A DNA stretch of 64,000 nt, taken from positions 83,368-147,367 of the forward strand of contig CALKOU010000003.1 in NCBI GenBank assembly GCA_938092005.1, in the 5' to 3' direction. Made by a program: the position numbers and the translations under genes. The DNA is from an uncultured Flavobacteriaceae bacterium (GTDB lineage Bacteria; Bacteroidota; Bacteroidia; Flavobacteriales; Flavobacteriaceae). The notes below the pieces were generated by a model. The model did not search any database and had not been told where the DNA came from. It saw only the letters and a list, made by a program, of their open reading frames with translations. Below are positions 17,403 to 28,863 of this stretch, one piece after another. The first letter of the stretch is position 1, and each line of letters starts with the position of its first letter.

Positions 17403-19243
17403 AACGTATAGCGCAAAGCAATATTCACGTTTCGTCCTAAGGTTGTGTACCCAAAAATTTCGGTATAATCAACATCAAAAAGATTGGTAATGGCCAAATT
17501 AGCCGTTGTATTACCAATAACGTTCGGAAATGCAACACGGAAATCTACTAAAGAATAGGCCTCTAGTTTTTCTTGCTCAAAGGATTGATTTAGGTCGTAT
17601 CGTGCGCCAATATATCGCCAATGAAGTCCCCATTGTGCTTTAGTCACTGCATACCGAAGACCTATATTTGCTGCGTGTTTCGGTAGCCTAAGAGGCGATT
17701 GCGCTACTTTTTCTGTAAACGTATAATTGGCATTTAGGTTCCAGTTTTTACGTTGCCAGTTTGTTTCTACCTCTACCCCACGAACTTTGTATAACACGGC
17801 GCTGTTACGATACTGTCCTGCAAAGTTAGGGAGTGAAACAAAATCGATAAAATTATCCTCCTCACGTTGAAAAGCAACGACCGTTATACGATCGCTTTCG
17901 GACACGTATTCAACACCTAATTCAAAGGTTTCATTTTCCTCGGGCGTAAGGTCATTATTACCATAAAGGGCACTAAACATTTTGTATTGTGAAGGGGCAA
18001 TAAAAGACGTTGCCCACGATCCAAATACTTTTAGATAAGCTGCAGCTTCTAAACTGTGTACATAAAACGGATTAACTATAAAGGTTGGATGCGCGCCAAA
18101 CTCGCTGTGTATTGTACTACGAGTACTTAACTGTAATGCATAGCCCTTGGGGTGCTGCCATTGTGTACTTACAAAAACCGCTACGTTATCATGCGTATAG
18201 GTTTCAGATGAAAAAGCATTCTTAAAATCAGAATCAATATCTTGGTAAAAAACACCACTCAACAGGGTTAATTCCTCCGATGCTCGGTAGCTCCATGTAA
18301 GTTCAGCCGTAAAAATATCTGCCGTATAGTCAGACGGGAATCCATCTGCATAAGAACGAGAGCTGTCCAACCAAGAAAGTTGCGCTTGAAGGCTGGAATT
18401 CCCTTTGGTATAGGCAGGCGCAAAACCAAAACGTTTTTGCTTGCTTAAAAATGAATAATCGGCATCTGCGAAACTTGGGAAGGTGCTGTCAAAATTACCA
18501 TAAAAGCGATCTTGATGAAAAAAAGCAGACCACGCCAATGGGCCGCTATACTGGCTTTTGGCACTAAACTGAATATTTTCTTTTTCAACAGCATCTGTTT
18601 CGGTTCCAATCACGGATGACATCCCGTCTGATGTGAAGCGCTGCACGGATGCACTCAATCCAATAGCTCCCACTTGTTGTTGCACCTCCACAAACTGCTT
18701 TTCCATATTGGATAGTTTGCCTAGTTTTTGGTCTTGTATGTTTTGTGTACCCCATTCTTGAGCTACGGTAAGTTTTGTTTTAGCAGTTGAGGCTTTTTTA
18801 GTTGTGATATCAATTACAGCCGTTGCTGCACCACTACCATACAAGCTGCTGGATGCACCCTTTACAATTTCAATGGATTCAATTTGCTCGAGAGCAAGCA
18901 AACGCAAATCAAAATCCGATTCGATTTGAGAGGGGTCACTTACCACCACACCATCAATGCGTACTAGCACTTGCCGGTTGTTTCCGCCACGAATAAAATA
19001 CGACAAATTTTGCCCGGGATGCTGTTGAGCACCTGATATATATATTCCGGCGTATTGATTCAGAATTTGTGCAAGGGAAAGCCCTTTGTTTTGTGCTATT
19101 TCTTTAGCACTAATTTGTACAACAGCTTTACCGCTGTTTTTTCTTGGTTTCGAAATTCGAGAATCCGAAACAATTACTTCGTCCAATTGCTCTTGCGCAT
19201 GAACGGTACCTATACATAGCATGACTGCTATAACATATCGCAT
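17399..19243 (-). CDS. btuB: BtuB-like TonB-dependent receptor (vitamin B12 uptake)
   Basis: An outer-membrane TonB-dependent channel, 614 aa. After a signal peptide (MRYVIAVMLCIGTVHA) comes a TonB-box-like LDEVIVSDSRI, then the plug (about 45-150) with YFIRGGNNRQVLVRIDGVVV and IEIVKGASSSLYGSGA. The rest is a 22-strand-type barrel ending in NVNIALRYTF, a typical terminal strand. There is no N-terminal carboxypeptidase-like extension, so it is the BtuB size class rather than SusC. A cobalamin riboswitch directly upstream on the same strand supports cobalamin or cobinamide as substrate. The symbol is assigned on that combined evidence. Confidence 0.9.
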   Translation of the reverse strand: MRYVIAVMLCIGTVHAQEQLDEVIVSDSRISKPRKNSGKAVVQISAKEIAQNKGLSLAQILNQYAGIYISGAQQHPGQNLSYFIRGGNNRQVLVRIDGVVVSDPSQIESDFDLRLLALEQIESIEIVKGASSSLYGSGAATAVIDITTKKASTAKTKLTVAQEWGTQNIQDQKLGKLSNMEKQFVEVQQQVGAIGLSASVQRFTSDGMSSVIGTETDAVEKENIQFSAKSQYSGPLAWSAFFHQDRFYGNFDSTFPSFADADYSFLSKQKRFGFAPAYTKGNSSLQAQLSWLDSSRSYADGFPSDYTADIFTAELTWSYRASEELTLLSGVFYQDIDSDFKNAFSSETYTHDNVAVFVSTQWQHPKGYALQLSTRSTIHSEFGAHPTFIVNPFYVHSLEAAAYLKVFGSWATSFIAPSQYKMFSALYGNNDLTPEENETFELGVEYVSESDRITVVAFQREEDNFIDFVSLPNFAGQYRNSAVLYKVRGVEVETNWQRKNWNLNANYTFTEKVAQSPLRLPKHAANIGLRYAVTKAQWGLHWRYIGARYDLNQSFEQEKLEAYSLVDFRVAFPNVIGNTTANLAITNLFDVDYTEIFGYTTLGRNVNIALRYTF

Positions 19244-19262
19244 GATTTAGTTGTTAAAAAAT

Positions 19263-19294
19263 GAACTGGTGCTGCTTATCCCGAGCAGTTACAG
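19263..19294 (-). promoter_or_regulatory. Hairpin between B12 riboswitch and btuB start
   Basis: On the minus strand AACTGCT-cgggata-AGCAG-cac-CAGTT folds into a nested hairpin followed by CATTTTTT, 20 bases before the start codon. It could be the expression platform (terminator or initiation-blocking stem) of the upstream riboswitch. The T run is short, so the mode cannot be decided from sequence. Confidence 0.5.
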
Positions 19295-19299
19295 CATGA

Positions 19300-19468
19300 A
19301 TCATCTAGGCAGGTCTCCTGACTTGTGCTGTTCAATATGCCTTCCCATCGGCCTAAGGCAGACAGTGGTCTAAAGTTATTGAACGCAATAGCACTTACAG
19401 TTGCGGGAACAGTAAAGGCCTTACACCTTTTTCCCTTTTCATCTTCGCATACGGAAGAACCTAAAAGC
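19300..19468 (-). ncRNA. Cobalamin (adenosylcobalamin) riboswitch
   Basis: The minus strand shows the conserved cobalamin riboswitch elements in order: AAGGGAAAAAGGTGTAAGGC, CTGTTCCCGCAACTGTAA, CCACTGTC, GATGGGAAGGC, and the B12 box AGTCAGGAGACCTGCC near the 3' end (about 19304-19322). It ends about 55 bases before the TonB receptor start. Such elements lower expression when adenosylcobalamin is abundant. Outer boundaries are approximate. Confidence 0.95.
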
Positions 19469-19522
19469 TATTTCAAATGTAGGTGTTAATAAAATAAACG
19501 ACGACTAAAAACGAAAAAAATG

Positions 19523-19530
19523 TACCTTTG
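19523..19530 (+). promoter_or_regulatory. -7 promoter box TACCTTTG of DUF6580 gene
   Basis: An exact TAnnTTTG match 17 nt before the ATG of the DUF6580 gene and outside the riboswitch, which is on the opposite strand. The gene is therefore probably not controlled directly by the riboswitch. No TTG at the expected distance. Confidence 0.55.
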
Positions 19531-19547
19531 TATAAGAACTTAATACT

Positions 19548-20033
19548 ATGGCATTTAGCAAAAAAGAAACCGTCCTACTAAGCTTTGTAGTTGTTGCTGT
19601 CTTGATAAGATTGCTTCCGCACCCACCAAATGTGGCACCCATTACGGCCGTAGCGCTTTTTGCAGGTACGCATTTTAGCAAAAAGCATTGGGCACTTTTG
19701 CTACCGCTGCTAGCCATGTTTTTTACCGATTTGTTTCTTGGGTTTTCGATGATTACTCCTATTGTTTATTTGGCTTTTATAGGAGTTACAGCCTTAGGTT
19801 TTGTTATGAAAAAGATGAATATAGGAGCTGTATTGTTGAGTAGCCTGCTCTTTTTTGTAGTAACCAATTTAGGTGTTTGGTTTTTACACTACCCGCTTAC
19901 CCCCGAAGGTTTTACCAGCTGTTTTACACTTGCCATTCCATTTTTTGGATACTCCATTATAGGGGATTTGTTCTTTAGTGCGGCCTTACTCTTTGGCTAC
20001 CGCTTTGCAGCAAAACGCTTGCAACTGGCTTAA
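19548..20033 (+). CDS. DUF6580 membrane protein, candidate ECF-transporter S component
   Basis: A 161-aa integral membrane protein with five or six hydrophobic helices (TVLLSFVVVAVLIRLLP, APITAVALFAGTHF, HWALLLPLLAMFFTDLFLGF, IGAVLLSSLLFFVVTNLGVWF, IIGDLFFSAALLFGYRF). The size and the N-terminal RLLPHPPNVAPITAVALFAG motif fit the DUF6580 family, which resembles the substrate-binding S subunits of ECF vitamin transporters. Being divergent from a riboswitch-controlled B12 receptor suggests a role in moving a cobalamin-related compound across the inner membrane. No energy-coupling ATPase is in the window; the role is inferred. Confidence 0.75.
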   Translation: MAFSKKETVLLSFVVVAVLIRLLPHPPNVAPITAVALFAGTHFSKKHWALLLPLLAMFFTDLFLGFSMITPIVYLAFIGVTALGFVMKKMNIGAVLLSSLLFFVVTNLGVWFLHYPLTPEGFTSCFTLAIPFFGYSIIGDLFFSAALLFGYRFAAKRLQLA

Positions 20034-20076
20034 AATATTTTCACACGTTACCCCTACAGTACTAAAAAGTGTGTTT

Positions 20077-20106
20077 TTGTTTAAGTAGTTATTTTTTATA
20101 CATTTG
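20077..20106 (+). promoter_or_regulatory. Promoter TTG-N19-TACATTTG
   Basis: TTG at 20077-20079, exactly 19 bases, then TACATTTG at 20099-20106: a full match to the Bacteroidota vegetative promoter. It lies 31 bases before the start of the small T9SS protein. Confidence 0.75.
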
Positions 20107-20137
20107 GGATACCCTTAATTTAAAAACTTAACAGCTT

Positions 20138-20755
20138 ATGAAAACAACATATATCCTCGTACTGTTTTTTGGCAGTACCTTACTAGTAGCGCAAAACATA
20201 GAAGTATCCGGTGGTAATTCCTTTTGCAATGGGATTGATGGCACTTACACAAAATCGGCAGACGTTAATGAAAGACCCTCCTACGTTTTTGATAATTGGA
20301 GAGTGCAATGGACGGGATCGAGATGGGAATTATTTTATGCAGGGGCATCCGGAACCTCCTATGAACTCGTTTATTATAATACAATTGACACCCCTACCCC
20401 ACCAGCATCTAGCCTATCTGCATGGAAGCCGAGAGTTACAGGAGCAAATGGTTGCGGTACTAGCGAAACCCAAATAGTAACCGTTTCAGGAGCAGGCGCT
20501 GCTACCACGCTTAGTTCCGAAACGCTTGCTATCACAAAAAATAAGCTCAGGATATATCCAAATCCAGCAACTGAGCGCATTACCATTTCAGGGTTAAAGA
20601 ATAAAGAGCGTTTTGGCATATACAATCTGTTAGGAGCTGAAATGCTTACAGGAGCGCTAATAGATAATGGTGAAATTGAAATTAAACGTTTTTCAAACGG
20701 ACTTTACTTTTTAAAATTGGATAACGGAACTACACTAAAATTTATAAAGGAATAG
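20138..20755 (+). CDS. Small secreted protein with T9SS sorting tail
   Basis: A 205-aa secreted protein: signal peptide (MKTTYILVLFFGSTLLVAQ), a short globular region (about 22-120, with FDNWRVQWTGSRWELFYAG and two cysteine-bearing segments SFCNGIDG and GANGCGTSETQ), a linker, and a T9SS type A tail (about 133-205, IYPNPATERITISG...FSNGLYFLKLDNG). The globular part matches nothing I can name. It is far smaller than most T9SS cargo. Surface attachment or release is expected; function unknown. Confidence 0.85.
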   Translation: MKTTYILVLFFGSTLLVAQNIEVSGGNSFCNGIDGTYTKSADVNERPSYVFDNWRVQWTGSRWELFYAGASGTSYELVYYNTIDTPTPPASSLSAWKPRVTGANGCGTSETQIVTVSGAGAATTLSSETLAITKNKLRIYPNPATERITISGLKNKERFGIYNLLGAEMLTGALIDNGEIEIKRFSNGLYFLKLDNGTTLKFIKE

Positions 20756-20793
20756 ACGATAACGTTTACTAATTTACAATAAGTAATTCCTCC

Positions 20794-21999
20794 TTACCCA
20801 ATCACGCCAGAGCCTATAAGCTCGTTGTCTAGGTACCAAGCGGCAAACTGTCCGGCTGCAATCGCTGTTTGGGGTGCATCAAAAACAAGATAAGCACCAT
20901 CCGCTGTTGGGTGTAGCGTAGCCGCCGCCAAGGGCTGACGATAACGGATACGTGCTTTAACGCGGAGTGGTTGATCGGACTTTAAGTCGGGGCGTATCCA
21001 ATGAATGTCTTTTTGCGCAATCCATAAAGCAGTGCGGTATAAGCCAGGGTGGTCTTTGCCCTCCCCTACGTAAATGATATTTTCCTGCACATCGGTTGCA
21101 AGTACAAACAGTGGTTCTTTGGTGCCTCCAACAGCCAAGCCCTTGCGCTGACCAACTGTAAAAAAATGGGCGCCATTATGCGTACCTACAACAGAACCAT
21201 CCTGTCGCGTGTAGCAAAACTTCTCTGCCAAGCCCTTGGGTGTGTTTTCGCGAGCTTCGGCATACATGGGATGCGTGTTGAATACTTGAATAATATCGCC
21301 TTTTTTAACCGCTAGTTTTTGCTGTAAAAAATCGGGGAGGCTCACTTTTCCTACAAAACACAACCCTTGAGAGTCGCGCTTTTCGGCCGTTACCAACCCT
21401 TGATCAGCGGCAATTTTGCGCACCTCGCTTTTTTGCAATGCACCAATAGGAAATAGCGTTTTAGCAAGTTGCTCCTGATTCAATTGACATAAAAAATAGG
21501 ATTGATCCTTATTGGCATCGGCACCTGCGAGGAGGCGGTGGGTCACTTCGACAAGCTCAGTGTCCACGACAGACTCAGTGTCCACGACAGACTTAGCAAC
21601 CGTATCTTTTTGGCAATAATGCCCCGTAGCAACATAATCTGCGCCAAGCGATAGGGCGATATCTAAAAACACATCAAATTTAATTTCACGGTTACACAAC
21701 ACATCGGGGTTTGGTGTGCGCCCGTTTTGATACTCCTCAAACATATAATCCACAATACGTGCTTTGTATTGCTCACTTAAATCAACCGTTTGAAAAGGAA
21801 TTCCAAGTTTTTCGGCCACCAACATGGCATCGTTACTATCTTCTAGCCAAGGACAATCATCGGAAATGGTCACCGAGTCATCGTGCCAGTTTTTCATGAA
21901 CAACCCAATGACCTCATAGCCTTGCTGTTGCAGCAAGTAGGCGGAAACACTAGAGTCTACTCCACCCGAAAGACCAACGATAACACGTTTGTTTTGCAT
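20794..21999 (-). CDS. mnmA: tRNA-specific 2-thiouridylase MnmA
   Basis: Adds sulfur to uridine 34 of tRNA-Lys, -Glu and -Gln. The ORF track starts at a GTG (22014), but that codon lies inside the -7 box; the ATG at 21999 ([17 protein letters not shown]) is the better start, giving 401 aa. Motifs are the PP-loop [15 protein letters not shown], the first catalytic Cys region [16 protein letters not shown] and the second in [13 protein letters not shown]. Residues about 135-151 hold a low-complexity insertion (two copies of SVVDTE followed by LVEV) between CQKDTVAK and [17 protein letters not shown], where homologues run directly on. The frame is intact, so the enzyme is probably functional. 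Confidence 0.95.
   Translation of the reverse strand: MQNKRVIVGLSGGVDSSVSAYLLQQQGYEVIGLFMKNWHDDSVTISDDCPWLEDSNDAMLVAEKLGIPFQTVDLSEQYKARIVDYMFEEYQNGRTPNPDVLCNREIKFDVFLDIALSLGADYVATGHYCQKDTVAKSVVDTESVVDTELVEVTHRLLAGADANKDQSYFLCQLNQEQLAKTLFPIGALQKSEVRKIAADQGLVTAEKRDSQGLCFVGKVSLPDFLQQKLAVKKGDIIQVFNTHPMYAEARENTPKGLAEKFCYTRQDGSVVGTHNGAHFFTVGQRKGLAVGGTKEPLFVLATDVQENIIYVGEGKDHPGLYRTALWIAQKDIHWIRPDLKSDQPLRVKARIRYRQPLAAATLHPTADGAYLVFDAPQTAIAAGQFAAWYLDNELIGSGVIG
21544..21595 (-). repeat. REP-like insertion with 18-bp tandem repeat inside mnmA
   Basis: Two exact copies of CTCAGTGTCCACGACAGA (21556-21573, 21574-21591) adjoin CACTTCGACAAGCTCAGTG, which resembles a dispersed repeat known from Bacteroidota and other bacteria. 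Both copies are a multiple of three bases, so the mnmA frame is kept. Base composition is more GC-rich than the surroundings. Confidence 0.75.
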
Positions 22000-22003
22000 G
22001 TTA

Positions 22004-22011
22004 CAAAGATA
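22004..22011 (-). promoter_or_regulatory. -7 promoter box TATCTTTG of mnmA
   Basis: On the minus strand TATCTTTG matches TAnnTTTG and ends 4 nt before the mnmA ATG, implying a near-leaderless transcript. No TTG at the matching upstream distance. Confidence 0.6.
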
Positions 22012-22051
22012 CACAGCTTGGACAATCCTGTCGTAACTGTTAGGATTGAGG

Positions 22052-23857
22052 TTAGCGCTTCGTCTTTTTCTGACGCTCCGCTTCTTCCATCATTTCAGAC
22101 ATTTTACGCTGAAAACGATTTTGTTTCTTGGGTTTCTTTTTGTTTTCCTCAATCTGTGCATGAATTTTATCCTGATCGATAATCACATTCTTAATCACCA
22201 ACATAATACCAATCATCAACAGGTTGGAAACAAAATAATACAAACTAAATCCAGAAGCGTAGTTGTTAAAGAAAAAGAGCATCATCACAGGCATCAAATA
22301 CATGATAATCTTCATGTTAGGCATGCCTGGTTGTGCCGGTTGCATCTGTTGTCCAGTAGTCATTTGCGTATAAAAGAAAATAGCTACTGATGCCAATAAC
22401 GGAAACAAACTAATATGATCACCATAGAACGGAATGTTAAATGGCAAGGATGCAATTAAATCATAGGACGACAAATCATCGGCCCATAAAAACGATTTAC
22501 CACGCAGCTCATATGCAATTGGAAAAAAGTAAAACAACGCAAAGAAAACGGGCATTTGCAAGAGCGCAGGAATACACCCAGCAACTGGACTTACACCTGC
22601 TTTTCCATAAAGCTTCATGGTTTCTTGCTGACGCTTGCCCGCCTCGTTTTTATACTTTTCATTAATGGCTGTTATCTCAGGACGGATTACCCGCATCTTG
22701 GCTTGAGACACATAGGATTTATACAACACAGGTGAAAGCACTACGCGTACAATAATTGTGAGTAGAATAATAGCAATTCCCTGCGGAACAACTCCAGATA
22801 AAAAGCTAAACAATGGATAAAACACAGAACGGTTTATCCAACCAATAAGTCCCCACCCAAAAGAGATGCTTTGATCTAAATTTTCGTCGTACTCTTTTAG
22901 TACGGCATAGTCCGTTGGCCCCATATACCAATCAAAATTGGCTTGAAAACGGTTGCGCTGATACGGCAACGTGGTTTCGGTTGTGAACGATTTTAGGTAT
23001 ACAGATGCTTCTTCCTCGTCCTCGGTAATGGAAGCAGAACCTAACAACACCTCCTCAAAAGCATCTTGAGGAATAAGAATGCTGCTAAAAAAATGTTGGC
23101 GGTATGATACCCAACCTACTTTTTGTTCACGTTCATCATCATCCCCAGTAGCAGAAAGTGTAGCGTATTTGTCACCCTCATGGTTGTAAGCGAGCTGCGT
23201 GTAACGGTTTTCATATTGAGCACTTTTGGCATGACGGAACCCGTCCATACGCCAAGAAAAAGCAGCGGGTATGGAAGTGTCCAATGCCCCTTCAATTCCT
23301 TCGGCAACCACCTCAAAACCAAAGCGATAACCATTGTTAGGTAAGGTATACACAAATTCAATAAACCCGTCAGCATCAAGAGGTGCACGTAATCGCAACT
23401 CTTGTGCATTTGCTGTTTTTGAAAGTGTAGGCGTAAACAGCATAAATTTTGTTTGACGCATTTGTCCAGTAACAGTAGTAAAGGCAATATTTAACGCATT
23501 GTTGTCCGCGTTAATCAATTGTAACGGTTCGTCTTGGTAATTGACCATCCCATTTAAACCTACTTGTGACATGACACCTCCTTTAGTAGAAATGGCAAGT
23601 TTTAACACATCATTTTCCAGCGTTAGCGTATCTACAACAACTTGTGGCTGTACAGGTGTTGTGGTTTCAGGACGTTTGGTTTGCGCAGCTACTACAACAC
23701 TATCTGAGGAATCTAACTGCTCTGGTTGTGCTTCTTCGGTGGTAGCGGGTGTTGCAACATCCTCTACGGGCGGCTGGGTGTACATCATCCAAGTGAATAT
23801 GGCAAAAATGAGTACCATGCCTATAATTTGTAAAGGGTCTATGCGCCGTTGTTCCAT
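22052..23857 (-). CDS. yidC: Membrane protein insertase YidC
   Basis: Inserts and folds inner-membrane proteins, alone or with SecYEG. The 601-aa protein has an N-terminal anchor ([19 protein letters not shown]), a large periplasmic beta-domain (about 60-340), and the conserved five-helix core from about 350 ([41 protein letters not shown]), with a short motif [18 protein letters not shown]. It ends in a lysine-rich tail ([22 protein letters not shown]) that can contact the ribosome. It starts 5 bases after pyrG, forming an operon. Confidence 0.97.
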   Translation of the reverse strand: MEQRRIDPLQIIGMVLIFAIFTWMMYTQPPVEDVATPATTEEAQPEQLDSSDSVVVAAQTKRPETTTPVQPQVVVDTLTLENDVLKLAISTKGGVMSQVGLNGMVNYQDEPLQLINADNNALNIAFTTVTGQMRQTKFMLFTPTLSKTANAQELRLRAPLDADGFIEFVYTLPNNGYRFGFEVVAEGIEGALDTSIPAAFSWRMDGFRHAKSAQYENRYTQLAYNHEGDKYATLSATGDDDEREQKVGWVSYRQHFFSSILIPQDAFEEVLLGSASITEDEEEASVYLKSFTTETTLPYQRNRFQANFDWYMGPTDYAVLKEYDENLDQSISFGWGLIGWINRSVFYPLFSFLSGVVPQGIAIILLTIIVRVVLSPVLYKSYVSQAKMRVIRPEITAINEKYKNEAGKRQQETMKLYGKAGVSPVAGCIPALLQMPVFFALFYFFPIAYELRGKSFLWADDLSSYDLIASLPFNIPFYGDHISLFPLLASVAIFFYTQMTTGQQMQPAQPGMPNMKIIMYLMPVMMLFFFNNYASGFSLYYFVSNLLMIGIMLVIKNVIIDQDKIHAQIEENKKKPKKQNRFQRKMSEMMEEAERQKKTKR

Positions 23858-23862
23858 GTGAT

Positions 23863-25488
<1,626 letters not shown>

Positions 25489-25501
25489 TCATTTTAAGTG
25501 G

Positions 25502-25509
25502 CAAAAATA
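25502..25509 (-). promoter_or_regulatory. -7 promoter box TATTTTTG of pyrG
   Basis: On the minus strand TATTTTTG matches TAnnTTTG, 22 nt before the pyrG ATG. A TTG occurs 23 bases further upstream, slightly long spacing. The box lies in the gap after the LysM/binding-protein gene. Confidence 0.55.
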
Positions 25510-25520
25510 CAAAGAATAAA

Positions 25521-27284
25521 CTACCTAACACGCAAGGAATCGGGTTGTTCCTCAGAAGGTCTAATTTCAATGGTTTCATACCCTTGATGCTGAACCATAT
25601 AGGTTGCTGTATTTCGAAAACCTCCTTTAGGGTTAGATTTGTAATCGAATCGATGTTGAAGCTGCTCCAAAACACCAAGCGACAGCCCATCCATAAGGGT
25701 GCGTTTTGTTGCAATTCGAAGGGAAACGTCTACCATTACATCATATCCTTTAACCGCTGTACGATTGGGTATTTTTCCATAACGCTCTTTAAACGAGGTA
25801 TCAAAACGCAGGCGTAAACTGTCTTGCTTTTCTAAAAAATGACTGGGGTATGAAAAGCGTAAATTACCCAAATGCTCTTGTGAAATATTTTGATCATCAT
25901 AGGCAGGTGTCCGATAATGCGTTAGCAATTGCACTGGACGATCGTCTGACTGTTGGGCATTCAGCATAGAGGTCATGCTGGTTATCAAGTTCAAATCTTC
26001 AGTTTCTAAAAAGACCCAATTTGTACGTGTTGGCGTTAATAGTGAGTCAACAACATCGGGCTTTATATACCCAAATCTTTCGTCGGGGTGCAGTACCTCC
26101 GCTAATGGAAATTGTTCCTTTAAACGCAATGTGGTTTGTTGATTTTTCTTATCAGCAATAATGAGCACACAAGGGTTTTCGTTGGTTGCGTCGAGCGTAT
26201 CTACAAAAGTTATCATCCGTTGAGCCAGGGATTTCTTACTTGGAATGGTATTAATCAACATCTTACGCGGTTGAATCTCACGTGTGGTTAGCGGAGAAAT
26301 AACCGGAATACCAAAAAAACTCATCGCTTGTGCCATACGGCTGACATTTGCAGGCGTAAAAGGCCCTATAACCGCATCAAAACTGGTGAAATCCTCTTGG
26401 TTAAGTAATTGCTCAACAATGTGAAGTTGACCTTCGGTATCAAAAACAGACAGCTCAACACTTAGTCCAGCTTTCTGAAGGCTATCAACAGCGTGCAGTA
26501 TGCCCGAGTAAAAATCTAGGGATACCGTGGTCAGGTTTCGTTCCGACAGGGTCTTGTTTGTTTGATCTATCGAGTCTAGCTCAATACGAGATAATCGAAA
26601 AGGAGCCATAAAGGCCACTTTAACAACAGGAGTCACAAAAGTGCTATCCCATAAGCTGCGTTTTGTGTTTTCAGACAAAATACTTGTGTTAAGCGTATCT
26701 GTTTCAGCTTTTGGAACTTTCAACAGCATTCCCACTTGTAAACCCGAAAGCGTCAATGCTGGATTAAGTGCTTCTAATTCGGCTTGTGAAAGACCTAATT
26801 TTTGTTCCAGTCGGTAAAATCCTTCTCTCGGCTGAACGGTATAATAGTCAAATTGCGCTGCTATTTCTTCGGCTGTTTTTGCTGGAACCTTTAGCACAAT
26901 CCCCGTTGAAAGCGTATCTCCAAGCTCAGGGTTTAGCACAAGTAGTGAGTCAACGGAAATACCATACGTATGGGCAATACGCCAAAGGGTTTCTTTTGGC
27001 TGAACCGTATGTGTTGCTGTTGTGGGTTGAGCAGGAGCAATAACAACAGTTATTTTATAGCGAGGGATTTTTAACTTATCACGTTTGCGAATTCCCTTTT
27101 TTGCAAAGGGGTTAAAAGCAATAATCTGATCGCTGGTGATGTCATAGCGCATAGCGATTCCATCAAGCGTTTCTTTCTTTTTTACTTTATGAACAATAAA
27201 ATGAGATACTTCTGGCTCTTGTGCGTGTGCACTGATACCAAAAAGAAAAAGAGCAAAAAGAATAATGTACTTATTCCCACTCAA
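25521..27284 (-). CDS. LysM repeats fused to periplasmic-binding (PBP1-like) domain
   Basis: An exported protein of about 587 aa. The signal segment [18 protein letters not shown] is clear, but the start is not: I chose TTG at 27284 (SGNKYIIL) because it gives a compact signal peptide; ATG at 27314 would add 10 residues and overlap guaA more. Three LysM peptidoglycan-binding modules follow (about 30-75, 90-140, 150-190; [50 protein letters not shown]). The remaining 370 residues look like a type 1 periplasmic-binding fold ([30 protein letters not shown]). A similar fold occurs in LpoA, an activator of peptidoglycan synthases, so a cell-wall role is plausible but inferred. Confidence 0.82.
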   Translation of the reverse strand: MSGNKYIILFALFLFGISAHAQEPEVSHFIVHKVKKKETLDGIAMRYDITSDQIIAFNPFAKKGIRKRDKLKIPRYKITVVIAPAQPTTATHTVQPKETLWRIAHTYGISVDSLLVLNPELGDTLSTGIVLKVPAKTAEEIAAQFDYYTVQPREGFYRLEQKLGLSQAELEALNPALTLSGLQVGMLLKVPKAETDTLNTSILSENTKRSLWDSTFVTPVVKVAFMAPFRLSRIELDSIDQTNKTLSERNLTTVSLDFYSGILHAVDSLQKAGLSVELSVFDTEGQLHIVEQLLNQEDFTSFDAVIGPFTPANVSRMAQAMSFFGIPVISPLTTREIQPRKMLINTIPSKKSLAQRMITFVDTLDATNENPCVLIIADKKNQQTTLRLKEQFPLAEVLHPDERFGYIKPDVVDSLLTPTRTNWVFLETEDLNLITSMTSMLNAQQSDDRPVQLLTHYRTPAYDDQNISQEHLGNLRFSYPSHFLEKQDSLRLRFDTSFKERYGKIPNRTAVKGYDVMVDVSLRIATKRTLMDGLSLGVLEQLQHRFDYKSNPKGGFRNTATYMVQHQGYETIEIRPSEEQPDSLRVR

Positions 27285-28797
27285 TAGTTGCAGGGGGTTT
27301 TGAACTAATATCATAGACAACACGATTTATTCCCGGAACACGGTTAATGATTTGGTTAGAAATTTCTTGCAAGAACTCATATGGCAAATGTACCCAATCT
27401 GCTGTCATTCCGTCGGTAGAGGTTACAGCTCTTAATGCCACACACTTTTCATAGGTGCGCTCATCCCCCATAACGCCTACTGAATTTACAGGCAATAGCA
27501 TCACACCTGCTTGCCAAACATCATCGTACAAACCATGATCTCGAAGCCCTTGGATAAACAATGCATCTGCTTCTTGCAACATGGTTACTTTTTCGGCAGT
27601 GATATCGCCTAAAATACGAATAGCAAGGCCTGGCCCCGGAAACGGATGACGTCCTAAAATTTCAGTGGGCATTTGCAAGCTTGCCCCCACGCGACGCACC
27701 TCATCTTTAAACAACATCTTAAGTGGCTCGACAACTTTAAGCTTCATAAAGTCGGGCAAGCCACCCACATTGTGGTGTGACTTGATGGTAGCCGAAGGGC
27801 CATTCACAGATATAGATTCAATAACATCAGGGTAAATGGTTCCTTGTGCCAACCATTTGGCGCCTTCTACTTGATGTGCTTCATCATCAAAAACATCAAT
27901 AAAAACCTTGCCAATGATTTTACGTTTGGTTTCTGGGTCACTAACATCTGCTAACGCATCCAAAAATCGTTTTGACGCATCAACACCTTTTACGTTTAAG
28001 CCCAACCCTTTGTATTGCTCCAATACATCGTCAAACTCATTTTTGCGAAGCAATCCGTTGTTTACAAAAATACAATGCAAGTTAGTGCCAATGGCCTTGT
28101 GCAACAAAATAGCCGCAACCGATGAATCTACACCTCCGCTTAAACCAAGAATCACTTTATCATCACCTAATTGATTGCTTAGGCTTGAAACTGTTGTGTC
28201 GACAAACGCATCTGACGTCCAGTCAGGAATAACACCTGCTATATCAATTAAGAAATTATGTAAAAGCTGCTTGCCGTCCGTGGAATGATAAACCTCAGGG
28301 TGAAACTGAATCCCATAGGTCATGTTGTTGTCCATAGTATAGGCGGCATTTGCAACATCCGCTGTGGATGCCAATTGTATCGCATCTGCTGGTAATTTTT
28401 TAATGGTGTCGCTATGGCTCATCCATACTTGAGACTGCAAAGGGATATCTTTTGTAAACGGATGCGTTTCAACACGAGCCAAACGCGCACGACCGTATTC
28501 TCGTGTGTTGGAAGGCGCAACTTCTCCTCCGTTGAAATGTGCCAAATATTGTGCCCCATAGCAGACGCCCAACAACGGGACTTTGGTTCTAATTTGACTT
28601 AAATCTGGATGAGGTGCATCTTCAGATCGAACCGAATAAGGCGAACCCGAAAGAATTACAGCCTTAAATGAACTTATATCTTCAGGAATCTTGTTAAAGG
28701 GATGAATCTCACAAAAAATGGAGAGTTCTCGAACGCGTCGGGCAATCAACTGAGTATATTGCGATCCGAAATCGAGGATTAAAACTTTGTTTTGCAT
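27271..28797 (-). CDS. guaA: GMP synthase (glutamine-hydrolysing)
   Basis: Converts XMP to GMP using glutamine. The track begins at a TTG (28803); the ATG at 28797 ([24 protein letters not shown]) is the conserved start, giving 508 aa. The N-terminal glutaminase has [11 protein letters not shown] (nucleophile Cys) and [11 protein letters not shown]; the ATP pyrophosphatase begins [15 protein letters not shown] near 220; the C-terminal dimerisation domain ends PPATIEWE. The next gene starts inside its last codons. Confidence 0.98.
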   Translation of the reverse strand: MQNKVLILDFGSQYTQLIARRVRELSIFCEIHPFNKIPEDISSFKAVILSGSPYSVRSEDAPHPDLSQIRTKVPLLGVCYGAQYLAHFNGGEVAPSNTREYGRARLARVETHPFTKDIPLQSQVWMSHSDTIKKLPADAIQLASTADVANAAYTMDNNMTYGIQFHPEVYHSTDGKQLLHNFLIDIAGVIPDWTSDAFVDTTVSSLSNQLGDDKVILGLSGGVDSSVAAILLHKAIGTNLHCIFVNNGLLRKNEFDDVLEQYKGLGLNVKGVDASKRFLDALADVSDPETKRKIIGKVFIDVFDDEAHQVEGAKWLAQGTIYPDVIESISVNGPSATIKSHHNVGGLPDFMKLKVVEPLKMLFKDEVRRVGASLQMPTEILGRHPFPGPGLAIRILGDITAEKVTMLQEADALFIQGLRDHGLYDDVWQAGVMLLPVNSVGVMGDERTYEKCVALRAVTSTDGMTADWVHLPYEFLQEISNQIINRVPGINRVVYDISSKPPATIEWE

Positions 28798-28800
28798 ATG

Positions 28801-28808
28801 CAAAAATA
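28801..28808 (-). promoter_or_regulatory. -7 promoter box TATTTTTG of guaA
   Basis: On the minus strand TATTTTTG matches TAnnTTTG and ends only 3 nt before the guaA ATG, implying a near-leaderless mRNA. No TTG at the expected upstream distance. Confidence 0.6.
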
Positions 28809-28863
28809 CAACTAAACTTGAATGCGGATGCGTCGCTTTTGATTAATTTTCAACAGGGTATAA

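Noticed and set aside
21541-21600. Tandem repeats in mnmA considered as a CRISPR array
   Set aside because: Only two directly adjacent 18-bp copies without spacers, inside an intact conserved gene. It is a repeat insertion, not CRISPR.
22046-22390. 114-aa histidine-rich plus-strand ORF
   Set aside because: Antisense of the lysine-rich tail and last helices of yidC; the histidines reflect reverse-read codons.
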